Of a stretch of 64,000 bases of DNA, positions 43,566-50,922 are shown piece by piece (positions within the stretch are counted from its first letter, which is position 1; every line of letters starts with the position of its first letter). This DNA is from JALZUU01 sp964441245 (GTDB lineage: Bacteria; Bacteroidota; Bacteroidia; Chitinophagales; Saprospiraceae), in the NCBI GenBank assembly GCA_964441245.1, contig CAYTVR010000001.1:62001-126000 (forward strand), given 5' to 3'. The translations under genes were made by a program, and so were the position numbers. Below the pieces are notes generated by a model. That model saw nothing but the letters and a program-made list of their open reading frames with translations, had not been told where the DNA came from and searched no databases.

Positions 43566-44459
43566 ATGCTTCATATAGATCCTAAAAAAACGCCAACCCC
43601 TGATGTTCATCAATATTTATTAGGTGCCGTTGCACCGCGACCAATTGCTTTTGTCAGTACTGTTGATGAGGATGGACGAGCAAATTTAGCTCCATACAGT
43701 TTTTTTAATTGCTTTAGCTCTAATCCTCCGACACTTGTTTTTTCCTCTAATCGAAAAGTATCTGATAATACTACTAAAGATACTTTGCATAATGTAAAAG
43801 TCACTAAAGAAGTCGTCGTGAATGTCGTTCCTCATTCTATTTTGAGGCAGATGGCGGTGACAAGTATTGCTTTTCCTACGGAAGAAAGTGAGTTTGTTAA
43901 ATCTGGATTAACTCCGATTCCATCTGATTTGGTGAAAGCATATCGAGTAAAAGAATCTCCGGTGCAGATGGAATGTAAGGTGATAGATATCATTGCTTTA
44001 GGTGATCAAGGTGGTGCAGGAAATCTTATTGTTTGTGAAGTCCTTCGGATGCACATTGATGAAAACATTTTGGATAATGATCAAAAAATTGATCCACAAA
44101 AAATTGATTTAATGGGGCGTATGGGAAGAGCTTTTTATGTTCGCGCCAGTGGGGATGCCGTGCAAAAGGTTTTTCAAGCAGTTGGAGAAATCACGCTTGG
44201 CTTTGATCAATTACCGGCAAGTATTCGTAGTAGTGCTGTCCTTACGGGAAATAATTTAGGGCAACTAGCAGGATTAAAATCATTGCCTCTCGAATCAGAG
44301 ATTCGAGCAATAATGAAGACCGATACAGAAGTCAAAAAAATGCTCTTATCGGATCACCCTAAAGATGCTTTGCATCAATATGCCAAAAAAATATTGGACT
44401 CAGATGATAGTAGACGAATGTATGCAGCAGCAGTAGCCATGGCAGGAGATTTGGAATGA
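43566..44459 (+). CDS. flavin reductase-like FMN-binding protein
   Basis: In this 297-residue cytoplasmic protein the first 200 residues form the split-barrel flavin reductase-like domain: GAVAPRPIAFVSTVDEDGRANLAPYSFFNCFSSNPPTLVFSSNRK (FMN phosphate and ring contacts), KEVVVNVV and CKVIDIIALGD. The last 90 residues are helical (TEVKKMLLSDHPKDALHQYAKKIL) and absent from the shortest family members. The family includes NAD(P)H:FMN reductases and proteins of unknown reaction. It has its own promoter region and converges on the LPG-like gene. Confidence 0.82.
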   Translation: MLHIDPKKTPTPDVHQYLLGAVAPRPIAFVSTVDEDGRANLAPYSFFNCFSSNPPTLVFSSNRKVSDNTTKDTLHNVKVTKEVVVNVVPHSILRQMAVTSIAFPTEESEFVKSGLTPIPSDLVKAYRVKESPVQMECKVIDIIALGDQGGAGNLIVCEVLRMHIDENILDNDQKIDPQKIDLMGRMGRAFYVRASGDAVQKVFQAVGEITLGFDQLPASIRSSAVLTGNNLGQLAGLKSLPLESEIRAIMKTDTEVKKMLLSDHPKDALHQYAKKILDSDDSRRMYAAAVAMAGDLE

Positions 44460-44495
44460 TTGAATGTGAAAAATATTGAATGATTGAATGTGAAA

Positions 44496-44564
44496 AATAA
44501 TTGAATTTTGAATGCCCTTAATCGTGAAATACGTGTTAGACGGGAGATTCAAAATTCAATTATT
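44496..44564. terminator. 18-bp perfect hairpin between convergent genes
   Basis: AATAATTGAATTTTGAAT (44496-44513) is the exact reverse complement of 44547-44564, seven bases before the next gene's stop codon. A nearby direct repeat (TTGAATGTGAAAAATA, around 44460 and 44486) precedes it. It can end both transcripts. Confidence 0.5.
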
Positions 44565-44570
44565 CAAAGC

Positions 44571-45680
44571 TCAATTATTAGAACTTCTCTTTCGTTTTTG
44601 TCGTTCGTTTAAAATATTTCGAATCCAATTTGGAATGATGATGGCACCGACTAACAGATAAAGATAATATGTAAATAATCTCCAGATTGAAGCAATGAGT
44701 AAAGCAATGCCTTTTTCCGGAACATAATCATTCGTAAATCCAAAAAAGACCAATTCTGCAAATCCTGCACCTCCTGGAGTTGGGCTAAAGGCCATGACCA
44801 CAAACATCGTTTCCAATCGAGCATATAATCTAAACTGATCCATAAAGCTCAAGGAAACATTTTGTGCGAAAGCAATAATCAAACAATTCAACAAAAGAAA
44901 TCGACAAGACCAAGCCGCAGCTGTCGCTAAAAAGGCACTAATATGAAAAGGCCATTTTTTCTGCTGTAATTCTTTTGAAGCAACAATGATATCATTTCCA
45001 AGTTCAATCGCTTTGTGTCGATAACGACGAAGAAATCCAAACTTGGTAAATCCAACTAAAAATTTCTTAATCGTAGTTGGATTAATAAACAGGCCATAAA
45101 AAAATAAAAAACCATAGATCGCCATGAAGGTGTAAGCGCCAACAAAGGTATAACCCCAAGCATCAAAAGAGATCTCACCATCGATATTGGGGCGAATCAT
45201 CTCTGTTCCAAAAACCAACATCATCAAAGGCAATGTAGTGATGAAAAATATAGTATCTAAAACAGCTGAATAGATTACAATAGTAGCTGTTTTAGCAGTA
45301 GATAATTTTTCTTGTGATAAGACGAATAATGCAACCGCAGAACCACCGACACTTGTTGGCGAAACTGCCGAACTAAATTCCCAAATAAAAATCAGCTCAA
45401 TACATTTGCGCCAGCTAAATAAACCATCCGATAAAATACGTAATCGAGTAGCATATGCTAAATGTCGAACAACCAATAAAAGAAAAGATAAAAAGACCCA
45501 AAATGCAGTGAATATTGTCCAGTCAATTTTGGCAAAATCTTCTGGATCGTATTGTTTCCAAAGCAAATAGCCAACCACTCCTAATCCGATGATAATCGGT
45601 AGAACAATCCTCGACATTCGAATAGATTTCAGGACTTCCTTTTGGGCTTCCGTAAATTCTTCTTGCAGTTCTTCTTTCAA
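44571..45680 (-). CDS. lysylphosphatidylglycerol synthase-like integral membrane protein (UPF0104)
   Basis: The 369-residue protein has about eight membrane segments and the UPF0104/LPG-synthase-TM pattern: FWVFLSFLLLVVRHLAYATRLRIL, FIWEFSSAVSPTSVGGSAVALFVLSQEKLS, and FSPTPGGAGFAELVFF near the C-terminus. It lacks the soluble aminoacyl-transferase domain of MprF, so it is likely a flippase-like or glycosyl/lipid-handling membrane protein rather than an LPG synthase. No lipid gene is adjacent. Confidence 0.83.
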   Translation of the reverse strand: MKEELQEEFTEAQKEVLKSIRMSRIVLPIIIGLGVVGYLLWKQYDPEDFAKIDWTIFTAFWVFLSFLLLVVRHLAYATRLRILSDGLFSWRKCIELIFIWEFSSAVSPTSVGGSAVALFVLSQEKLSTAKTATIVIYSAVLDTIFFITTLPLMMLVFGTEMIRPNIDGEISFDAWGYTFVGAYTFMAIYGFLFFYGLFINPTTIKKFLVGFTKFGFLRRYRHKAIELGNDIIVASKELQQKKWPFHISAFLATAAAWSCRFLLLNCLIIAFAQNVSLSFMDQFRLYARLETMFVVMAFSPTPGGAGFAELVFFGFTNDYVPEKGIALLIASIWRLFTYYLYLLVGAIIIPNWIRNILNERQKRKRSSNN

Positions 45681-45876
45681 TGTTGGCTTATGATTAAAAA
45701 TATATTTACTTATCTATTCCTAACATGTTTTATGCTTCCCATAGTTTCTTCATAACAACCGGATACAGCATTGGTTTTGAAAACTATTGACTACTTTTTT
45801 CAAAACGCGGTGCAAGTTAATTAAAAAAGCGTTAGTAACTTCAGACTTTCTACCGTTGTTTTTTTATTTTTAACTT

Positions 45877-47007
45877 ATGGATGAACGACTAAGAAAATGG
45901 CGATTGATATTAGGAAAAAATTCAGACGCTTCTGGCGAAATTGATTTATCTGAAGAGATGAAGGGAATGGATGAAGCATTGGACGCCTTGTATGATAATG
46001 AACAAAAAGGTGGTTTAGGCAGTTCTTCTCCAAATGTTAATCGTTGGTTGGGAGATATTCGAAAATATTTTTCCTCTCCAGTTGTCCAAATCATGCAAAA
46101 AGATGCTTTGGAACGCTTGGGCCTTCAACAAATGTTGACCGAACCTGAATTGCTTGAGGCCATCGAACCTGACGTTCATTTAGTCGCTACCTTGTTGTCT
46201 CTGAATAAAATAATGCCGAAAAAAACAAGGGCAACCGCTCGCGAAGTCGTCCGACAGGTCGTTGAAAAATTAGAAAAGAAATTGAAAAATCCACTCCGCC
46301 AGGCTTTAGAAGGCAGTCTGCATCGTGCTCAACGCAATCGCCGACCGAAGCATAAAGAAATTGATTGGAACAAAACCATTCGATTAAATCTAAAAAATTA
46401 TCAAAAGGATTTGAATACGGTTATTCCAGAACAATTGGTCGGTTTTGGAAAGAAGGGAAGTGCGCTTAAAAAAGTAATTTTATTGGTTGATCAAAGTGGG
46501 TCGATGGCTTCCTCCATGGTTTATGCTGGCGTTTTGGGTGCCGTCATGGCTTCTGTTAGATCTTTAAAAACGCATCTCGTTGTTTTTGATACGAGTGTGG
46601 TTGATTTGACAGAAGAGTTACAAGATCCGATTGATTTATTATTTGCCACTCAATTGGGTGGAGGCACAGATATCAATCAAGCTTTGGCTTTCGCCGAAAA
46701 ATTAATTCAACAACCTCGGGATACGATTGTCGTTCTGATTAGCGATCTTTTTGAAGGTGGAAATGCTGCAGGTTTGCTTCGAAGAGCGGCGAGTATTCAA
46801 TCATCAGGGGCTCAATTAATTGCTTTGCTTGCCCTAAATGATCAAGGCGCTCCTGCTCATGATCGTGGTGTCGCTGAAAAATTTGCATCATTAGAAATCC
46901 CAACTTTTGCTTGTAGTCCGGATCAGTTTCCAGACTTGATGGCAGCTGCCATTAAAAAAGATGATATTCGACAGTGGATGGGTAGGAAGGGGATTATTGC
47001 AGGATGA
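45877..47007 (+). CDS. VWA (CoxE-like) domain protein
   Basis: The 376-residue cytoplasmic protein has an N-terminal helical part (1-190, with a basic stretch LHRAQRNRRPKHKEIDWNKTIRLNLKNY) and a C-terminal VWA domain. Its MIDAS metal site is LLVDQSGSM (Asp205, Ser207, Ser209), with GGGTDINQAL for the Thr ligand and LISDLFEGG for the last Asp. Such proteins usually work with a MoxR-type AAA ATPase encoded next to them, often in a cluster with DUF5682 and SWIM proteins. Here no MoxR gene is within the window, and a dispersed repeat begins 18 bases after the stop, so the usual neighbours lie elsewhere or are lost. Function unknown. Confidence 0.82.
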   Translation: MDERLRKWRLILGKNSDASGEIDLSEEMKGMDEALDALYDNEQKGGLGSSSPNVNRWLGDIRKYFSSPVVQIMQKDALERLGLQQMLTEPELLEAIEPDVHLVATLLSLNKIMPKKTRATAREVVRQVVEKLEKKLKNPLRQALEGSLHRAQRNRRPKHKEIDWNKTIRLNLKNYQKDLNTVIPEQLVGFGKKGSALKKVILLVDQSGSMASSMVYAGVLGAVMASVRSLKTHLVVFDTSVVDLTEELQDPIDLLFATQLGGGTDINQALAFAEKLIQQPRDTIVVLISDLFEGGNAAGLLRRAASIQSSGAQLIALLALNDQGAPAHDRGVAEKFASLEIPTFACSPDQFPDLMAAAIKKDDIRQWMGRKGIIAG

Positions 47008-47024
47008 GAAATTATATTTTGGGG

Positions 47025-47157
47025 TTCTTCGACAAATTGGGTGTGTATGGCGATTCAAAATTAAAATTCTTCCAATAGTTATCGGAATCCTCTGGTCGCT
47101 TTTTCATCTCACTTTATGAATGTCCATACATGCGTACCTACAGGATTCGTCGTAGAA
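47025..47157 (-). repeat. dispersed inverted-repeat-ended element, copy C
   Basis: The element is 133 bp, beginning TTCTTCGACAAATTGGG and ending GGATTCGTCGTAGAA on the plus strand. CCTCTGGTCGCTTTTTCATC and TGTCCATACATGCGTACCTA are the near reverse complement of copy B, so it is inverted relative to copies A and B. Like them it follows a stop codon (18 bases after the VWA gene). Confidence 0.72.
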
Positions 47158-47187
47158 AGTATTTTTTTAACAAAAAAATTAAAAACT

Positions 47188-47886
47188 TCATTCTAGTAAT
47201 CTTAGATAGGCGTTTGGATTATTCAAAAAAGATTTTGTCACGGAAAAATGTTCTGTATCATCTAAGGCTGTTTGTTCCATACTGTTTTCAGTTATTTCAT
47301 AAATGTTCGCATCTGGAAAAGCCATTAGAATAGGAGAATGCGTCACAATAATAAATTGAGACATATGCGTTTTTAAATGTTGTTGGATAAAATAAATAAG
47401 CGCTAATTGTTTGGAAGGGGACAAGGCTGCCTCTGGCTCATCTAAGAGATAAATTCCTCTAGAATTGATCTTATGCCGCATGATTTCCAAATACGCCTCT
47501 CCATGAGAAAAGTCTTGTAGTTCCTGTCCATAATTCTTACGCATATGATGGAGTTGATAATTAGCACTCTCTTTCATTTCTTGTATAATATGATCTGGAA
47601 CTTCTCCATGTAATTCATTCAAAGATGCATGAAGCCTAGCATCTCTTCTATCCACACTATTGATAAAATCACCAAAATCTTCTGCCCTAAAAAAGAAACC
47701 TATAGATCTTTCAATAGACCATTCTAAGTTTAAAAAGGGGACAATCCTCTTTGCAGCTTTAAAGCTGCTTTTAGCATAGGTAGAACCATCGATATGTGGC
47801 AGTTGTAGCCGATAAGCAATGGATTCTAGTAGAGTAGATTTCCCTGTTCCATTATCACCAATTAGAAAGGTGACTGGATTGGTCAA
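47188..47886 (-). CDS. AAA family ATPase (ABC/RecF-like fold), N-terminus cut off by a TAG codon
   Basis: The open part encodes an ABC-type P-loop ATPase: Walker A GDNGTGKST, Walker B IYLLDEPEAALS, a switch His in IVTHSPI. About 232 residues, similar to the short AAA_21-like ATPases found in many bacteria. The only in-frame start is a TTG at 47884-47886, inside the first beta strand of the fold, just after a TAG codon (47887-47889). The 30 preceding codons continue the same frame back to an ATG at 47979 with a plausible N-terminal strand, so one nonsense change seems to have split a gene of about 263 codons. It may be a pseudogene, a truncated working protein, or a sequencing error. Confidence 0.7.
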   Translation of the reverse strand: MTNPVTFLIGDNGTGKSTLLESIAYRLQLPHIDGSTYAKSSFKAAKRIVPFLNLEWSIERSIGFFFRAEDFGDFINSVDRRDARLHASLNELHGEVPDHIIQEMKESANYQLHHMRKNYGQELQDFSHGEAYLEIMRHKINSRGIYLLDEPEAALSPSKQLALIYFIQQHLKTHMSQFIIVTHSPILMAFPDANIYEITENSMEQTALDDTEHFSVTKSFLNNPNAYLRLLE

Positions 47887-47979
47887 CTATATATCTTTTG
47901 CATGTTTTACCGCAGGAATATTAAAAGGAAAAGGGTTTTGTTTTTCTGTATCTATACTGAATGACGATAAATAGGGCAT
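47887..47979 (-). pseudogene. detached N-terminal coding fragment of the AAA ATPase
   Basis: From the ATG at 47979 the frame gives MPYLSSFSIDTEKQNPFPFN and ten more residues, then TAG at 47887-47889, then the ATPase frame without a shift. Short ABC ATPases normally start with such a strand before the Walker A strand, so this is the missing N-terminus. A GAG, AAG or CAG codon would restore the full protein. Confidence 0.7.
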
Positions 47980-48000
47980 GATGATTTGGTTATTAATTAT

Positions 48001-48044
48001 CCCGGCTTTCAGCCCTTCGGCAGGACGGGGTCTTCACTACGTTT
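48001..48044. repeat. GC-rich block of unknown origin
   Basis: CCCGGCTTTCAGCCCTTCGG and the following CAGGACGGGGTCTTCACTAC are far richer in GC than the surrounding DNA and contain no gene. It may be a fragment of a dispersed repeat; no second copy is in this window. Confidence 0.4.
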
Positions 48045-48047
48045 CAA

Positions 48048-48341
48048 TTAGTTACTTGAAAATCCTAAGAGGTCATTTTCGACCATTGTTTCTTCTTCTT
48101 TTGCTTCGCCTAAGAGGTAAACTCGAAATTTGCCATTATAAAAACAAAGCCAACCTTCTTCTCGAGCAGAACAGATCATCATCTCGGAAATATCTTCTTG
48201 ATAAGCAATGTATCCTTGATGACGTAAAAAACTTTTGACTTCTAAGGTAGTCGTCGTTTTGTTGACCATCATTAGGGTGACCGCAGCTACTTTTACGGTC
48301 ATTCGATCTGGATGCTTGGTTGCTTTTGAGTAAAAATCCAT
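48048..48341 (-). CDS. small wHTH-like conserved protein
   Basis: The 97-residue soluble protein has the pattern VKVAAVTLMMVNKTTTTLEVKSFLRHQGYIAYQEDISEMM followed by EEGWLCFYNGKFRVYLLG, which looks like a winged-helix: three helices and a two-stranded wing. I cannot name a characterised family. It lies 105 bases downstream of the WGR-PARP gene and upstream of the AAA ATPase on the same strand, so the three may form one transcript. The acidic tail (EAKEEETMVENDL) is not conserved-looking. Confidence 0.65.
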   Translation of the reverse strand: MDFYSKATKHPDRMTVKVAAVTLMMVNKTTTTLEVKSFLRHQGYIAYQEDISEMMICSAREEGWLCFYNGKFRVYLLGEAKEEETMVENDLLGFSSN

Positions 48342-48446
48342 GGTGTTTTATTTTAGTGTTTAAAATTATTTTAGATAATGAGATTATAATTTTTTGTTGT
48401 CATTTGTTGCCAAAAAGAAAAATGCATTTTCATTTTTGGCGAAAGC

Positions 48447-49811
48447 CTAGCTATTAATTTCAACTAAATATCGAATCGTAGATTGCGCACTATCATAAAC
48501 GATATATTCATTGTTGATTAAGTCTACACCGCCTTGGGCATAAATGGAATCGTATTTTTCTCCACGCTTCTTTAAGTTATCTTTGCTGAGACTACAGCAC
48601 CAAGATTCATGTTTTTTTACTTTTAATTGATTTCCTACATGAACATCATATAAGGCTAAAAATGCTTTGTTAGCATTTCCTCTTGCCCAGTAGGAACCAC
48701 GGAAAGAAGTATAGTTCAACGACTTCTGACATTTATCAGCGAAGTATAAACCATAGCCAAACATCTTTCCATTAATAATAGCATTGGCTGGACGGAGTAC
48801 CAATCCTTCTTTAATGATAGAAAACCAATTTTCATTGCGGCTTCCGTGCCAGAAGAGTTTGCTTTTTTTATTTTTTCTTTCTGCTAAAAAATGATCATAA
48901 GCCGTTTGAGTTCGATGATTAGTGACGCGATAAGCTTTTGAAAAATGAGTGGCATTTGCTTTCATCATTCGCTTGATTAAGCGAATCGCTTTGGCATCTT
49001 TTTCTACCTCTATATGAAGCCCTAATGATTCTAGTAAGGTTGCTTGTTTTTGCTCCGCTGTTTCCTCTTTTTTAGTGTTGTTCAATTCCACTTGGCCACG
49101 CATGACATCTAAAGTTGCTTGTTCTGCGGCTAGCATATCTTTAATGGCCCAGAGTCCTTTGTTTCCTTTTGGTTTTTCAATTAAATGATCTTTTACCTTT
49201 TTCATCTTTCGAGGAATGACTTGATACAATTCAATCAATTGAGCATTGAAAATTTCTACGTCCATCTTTCGTCGTACTTTTTTGACTAAAGCATCTAAAG
49301 TTTTTTGTGCTTCTGCTACTTGTCTTTCGCTTACCTGATCTGCTGAGACCATGTAATGATGAGAAATAGATTGGCGGGCAAAACTCATCAACTCTTGCAT
49401 CAAGCGTTTTACATTTTCATCCTTTGCATCCAAAATTTCCATTCCGGTTTCACTTTTCAGCTCGGCAAATAAAGCCGTTTGGTCCTTGTATCCTTTCCGT
49501 GTTTTTTCTCGAATTTTTTGATCCCATTGACTCATTGGATAGCTTAATTGAGCGCCTTTTGTCCCAACTCTGCCATAAGTAACCGAAAACATTCCATCCC
49601 CTTTTTCTTTCATTTCATAAAACTTGTTATTGTTATTTGGAGTCACCATAATCAATTTAGCCATCCGATAAGTGTTCTTCGTTTCAGATGCTTCTTCTTC
49701 GGTATCAGAATGGTGCTGAGGGATACTAGCCTTTGGTTTTACAGTTGCATGTTTAGCAATATTTTGTAATTGACTACTTGGGTTAGTTACTTGTTTGATC
49801 CAGGAAATCAT
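48447..49811 (-). CDS. WGR-domain poly(ADP-ribose) polymerase (PARP)
   Basis: The 454-residue protein has a eukaryote-like PARP architecture. A basic tail comes first, then a WGR domain at about 52-125 (KFYEMKEKGDGMFSVTYGRVGTKG). A helical region at about 130-245 resembles the PARP regulatory domain, and the catalytic domain is at about 265-454. The H-Y-E triad is intact: LFWHGSR (His322), GYGLYFADK (Tyr356) and NNEYIVYD (Glu435), so chain elongation is possible. The end NEYIVYDSAQSTIRYLVEI is strikingly close to human PARP1. Bacterial PARPs are sporadic and generally regarded as horizontally acquired. It would attach ADP-ribose to proteins or DNA, possibly on DNA damage. A complete promoter lies 39 bases upstream. 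Confidence 0.9.
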   Translation of the reverse strand: MISWIKQVTNPSSQLQNIAKHATVKPKASIPQHHSDTEEEASETKNTYRMAKLIMVTPNNNNKFYEMKEKGDGMFSVTYGRVGTKGAQLSYPMSQWDQKIREKTRKGYKDQTALFAELKSETGMEILDAKDENVKRLMQELMSFARQSISHHYMVSADQVSERQVAEAQKTLDALVKKVRRKMDVEIFNAQLIELYQVIPRKMKKVKDHLIEKPKGNKGLWAIKDMLAAEQATLDVMRGQVELNNTKKEETAEQKQATLLESLGLHIEVEKDAKAIRLIKRMMKANATHFSKAYRVTNHRTQTAYDHFLAERKNKKSKLFWHGSRNENWFSIIKEGLVLRPANAIINGKMFGYGLYFADKCQKSLNYTSFRGSYWARGNANKAFLALYDVHVGNQLKVKKHESWCCSLSKDNLKKRGEKYDSIYAQGGVDLINNEYIVYDSAQSTIRYLVEINS

Positions 49812-49849
49812 ATCAATTGGTTTTGTTCGCTATTTGATTACAATATATG

Positions 49850-49881
49850 CAAATATAACTATTTTGCTAGTTATATGCAAA
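49850..49881 (-). promoter_or_regulatory. Bacteroidota-type promoter of the PARP gene
   Basis: On the minus strand TTTG (49878-49881) and TATATTTG (49850-49857) are 20 bases apart, the full -33/-7 pattern, 39 bases before the PARP ATG. It is the best-formed promoter in the window. Confidence 0.6.
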
Positions 49882-50062
49882 TAATTCCGCTCCTTTTCTT
49901 AAAAAAATTAACAAAAAGGTGACAATTTATCGACTTTATTGCTTGCGCATCAACAAATTGCGAATTATGATACACTCTAAATAATGGGGAAATAGCGTTT
50001 TAAAAAGGATAAAGTCCTATTCTATTCTGAATGAAATAGGCTAATTTGATAGAGAAAAAAGC

Positions 50063-50638
50063 TTAGACTTGTTTTAATGTTTTCTTCCAAGTAAAGTAAC
50101 CAAGTGTAGAAAGCGCTAAATAGCAGATAAAAAGAATGGTGGTCGGATATAATACCTTTAAACTATAAATGTAGATAGAAACAATATTGGCGATAATCCA
50201 GATCGACCAGTTTTCTAAAACCTTTCGAGCCAATAGATATTGAGCGACTAGACTAGCAACTGTTGTAAAAGCATCGCCATAAGCAAAGGCAGCGTCTGTT
50301 CGAGTGTCCATGATGTATCCCCATAAAGATGTTCCTGTAATAATCACAAAAAGCCAAGTCAATATCCCCTTTTTAGTCAACTGAGTTACTTGGACCGTTT
50401 CTTTATTGGGTCCTTCTTTCAACCAATTCCACCAACCGTAAATATTTAAGATGACAAAAATAGAATTGAGAATCATATCGGAATACAAACTCGACTCTCG
50501 AAATATATAAGCATATAAGGCTACAGAAAGAATGCCCGCAGGCCAAGCCCAAACATTTTCACGGGTTTGTAAAAACACGCAGATAAAACCAGCGATAGCT
50601 GCAGTTACTTCTAAAAGGAAAGGAAGCGTTATTTCCAT
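50063..50638 (-). CDS. pnuC: PnuC-family vitamin transporter
   Basis: The 191-residue inner-membrane protein has about six or seven helices and the PnuC-type motifs LLEVTAAIAGFICVFLQTRENVWAWPAGIL, ILNIYGWWNWLKEG and WIIANIVSIYIYSLKVLYPTTILFICYLALS. PnuC relatives let nicotinamide riboside, thiamine or riboflavin diffuse in, to be trapped by phosphorylation. No kinase (NadR, thiamine kinase) is adjacent, so the substrate is open. Its 5' side is made of a 120-bp tandem repeat beginning ten bases before the ATG. Confidence 0.85.
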   Translation of the reverse strand: MEITLPFLLEVTAAIAGFICVFLQTRENVWAWPAGILSVALYAYIFRESSLYSDMILNSIFVILNIYGWWNWLKEGPNKETVQVTQLTKKGILTWLFVIITGTSLWGYIMDTRTDAAFAYGDAFTTVASLVAQYLLARKVLENWSIWIIANIVSIYIYSLKVLYPTTILFICYLALSTLGYFTWKKTLKQV

Positions 50639-50647
50639 AAAGGATTC

Positions 50648-50902
50648 GTTTAGTTTTTGTCAAAAAAAATTCGCTCTTCCAATTCGACAAGTTAGCTCAA
50701 TAACGCTCCTTAGCAGTCGCTTTTATTTTCTCTACCTTGTCGAAATCGCTAATTATTTATTTGACCAGTTTAGTTTTTGTCAAAAAAAATTCGCTCTTCT
50801 AATTCAACAAGTTAGTTCAATAACGCTCCTTAGCAGTCGCTTTTATTTTCTCTTTCTTGTCGAAATCGCTAATTATTTATTTGACTCGTTTAGTTTTTGT
50901 CA
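50648..50902. repeat. 120-bp tandem repeat in the pnuC upstream gap
   Basis: Two full units (50648-50767 and 50768-50887) and a 15-base start of a third (50888) each begin GTTTAGTTTTTGTCA. The period is exactly 120 bases, with about eight differences between units. Each unit carries ATTCGACAAG (ATTCAACAAG in the second) and CTTGTCGAAAT as an inverted pair about 60 bases apart. The plus strand reads through open because the period is a multiple of three, giving a 40-residue repeat (SFCQKKFALPIRQVSSITLL), which does not look like a real protein. Confidence 0.9.
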
Positions 50903-50922
50903 GGTGAAAATAAACAATATTT

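Noticed and set aside
44571..45680. Lysylphosphatidylglycerol synthase (MprF)
   Set aside because: Only the membrane part is present; the aminoacyl-transferase domain is missing, so MprF activity is not supported.
50648..50902. Possible CRISPR array or riboswitch upstream of pnuC
   Set aside because: Units are contiguous 120-bp copies with no spacers, so not CRISPR. The conserved core elements of the TPP riboswitch, which could be expected before a thiamine-type PnuC, are not present.
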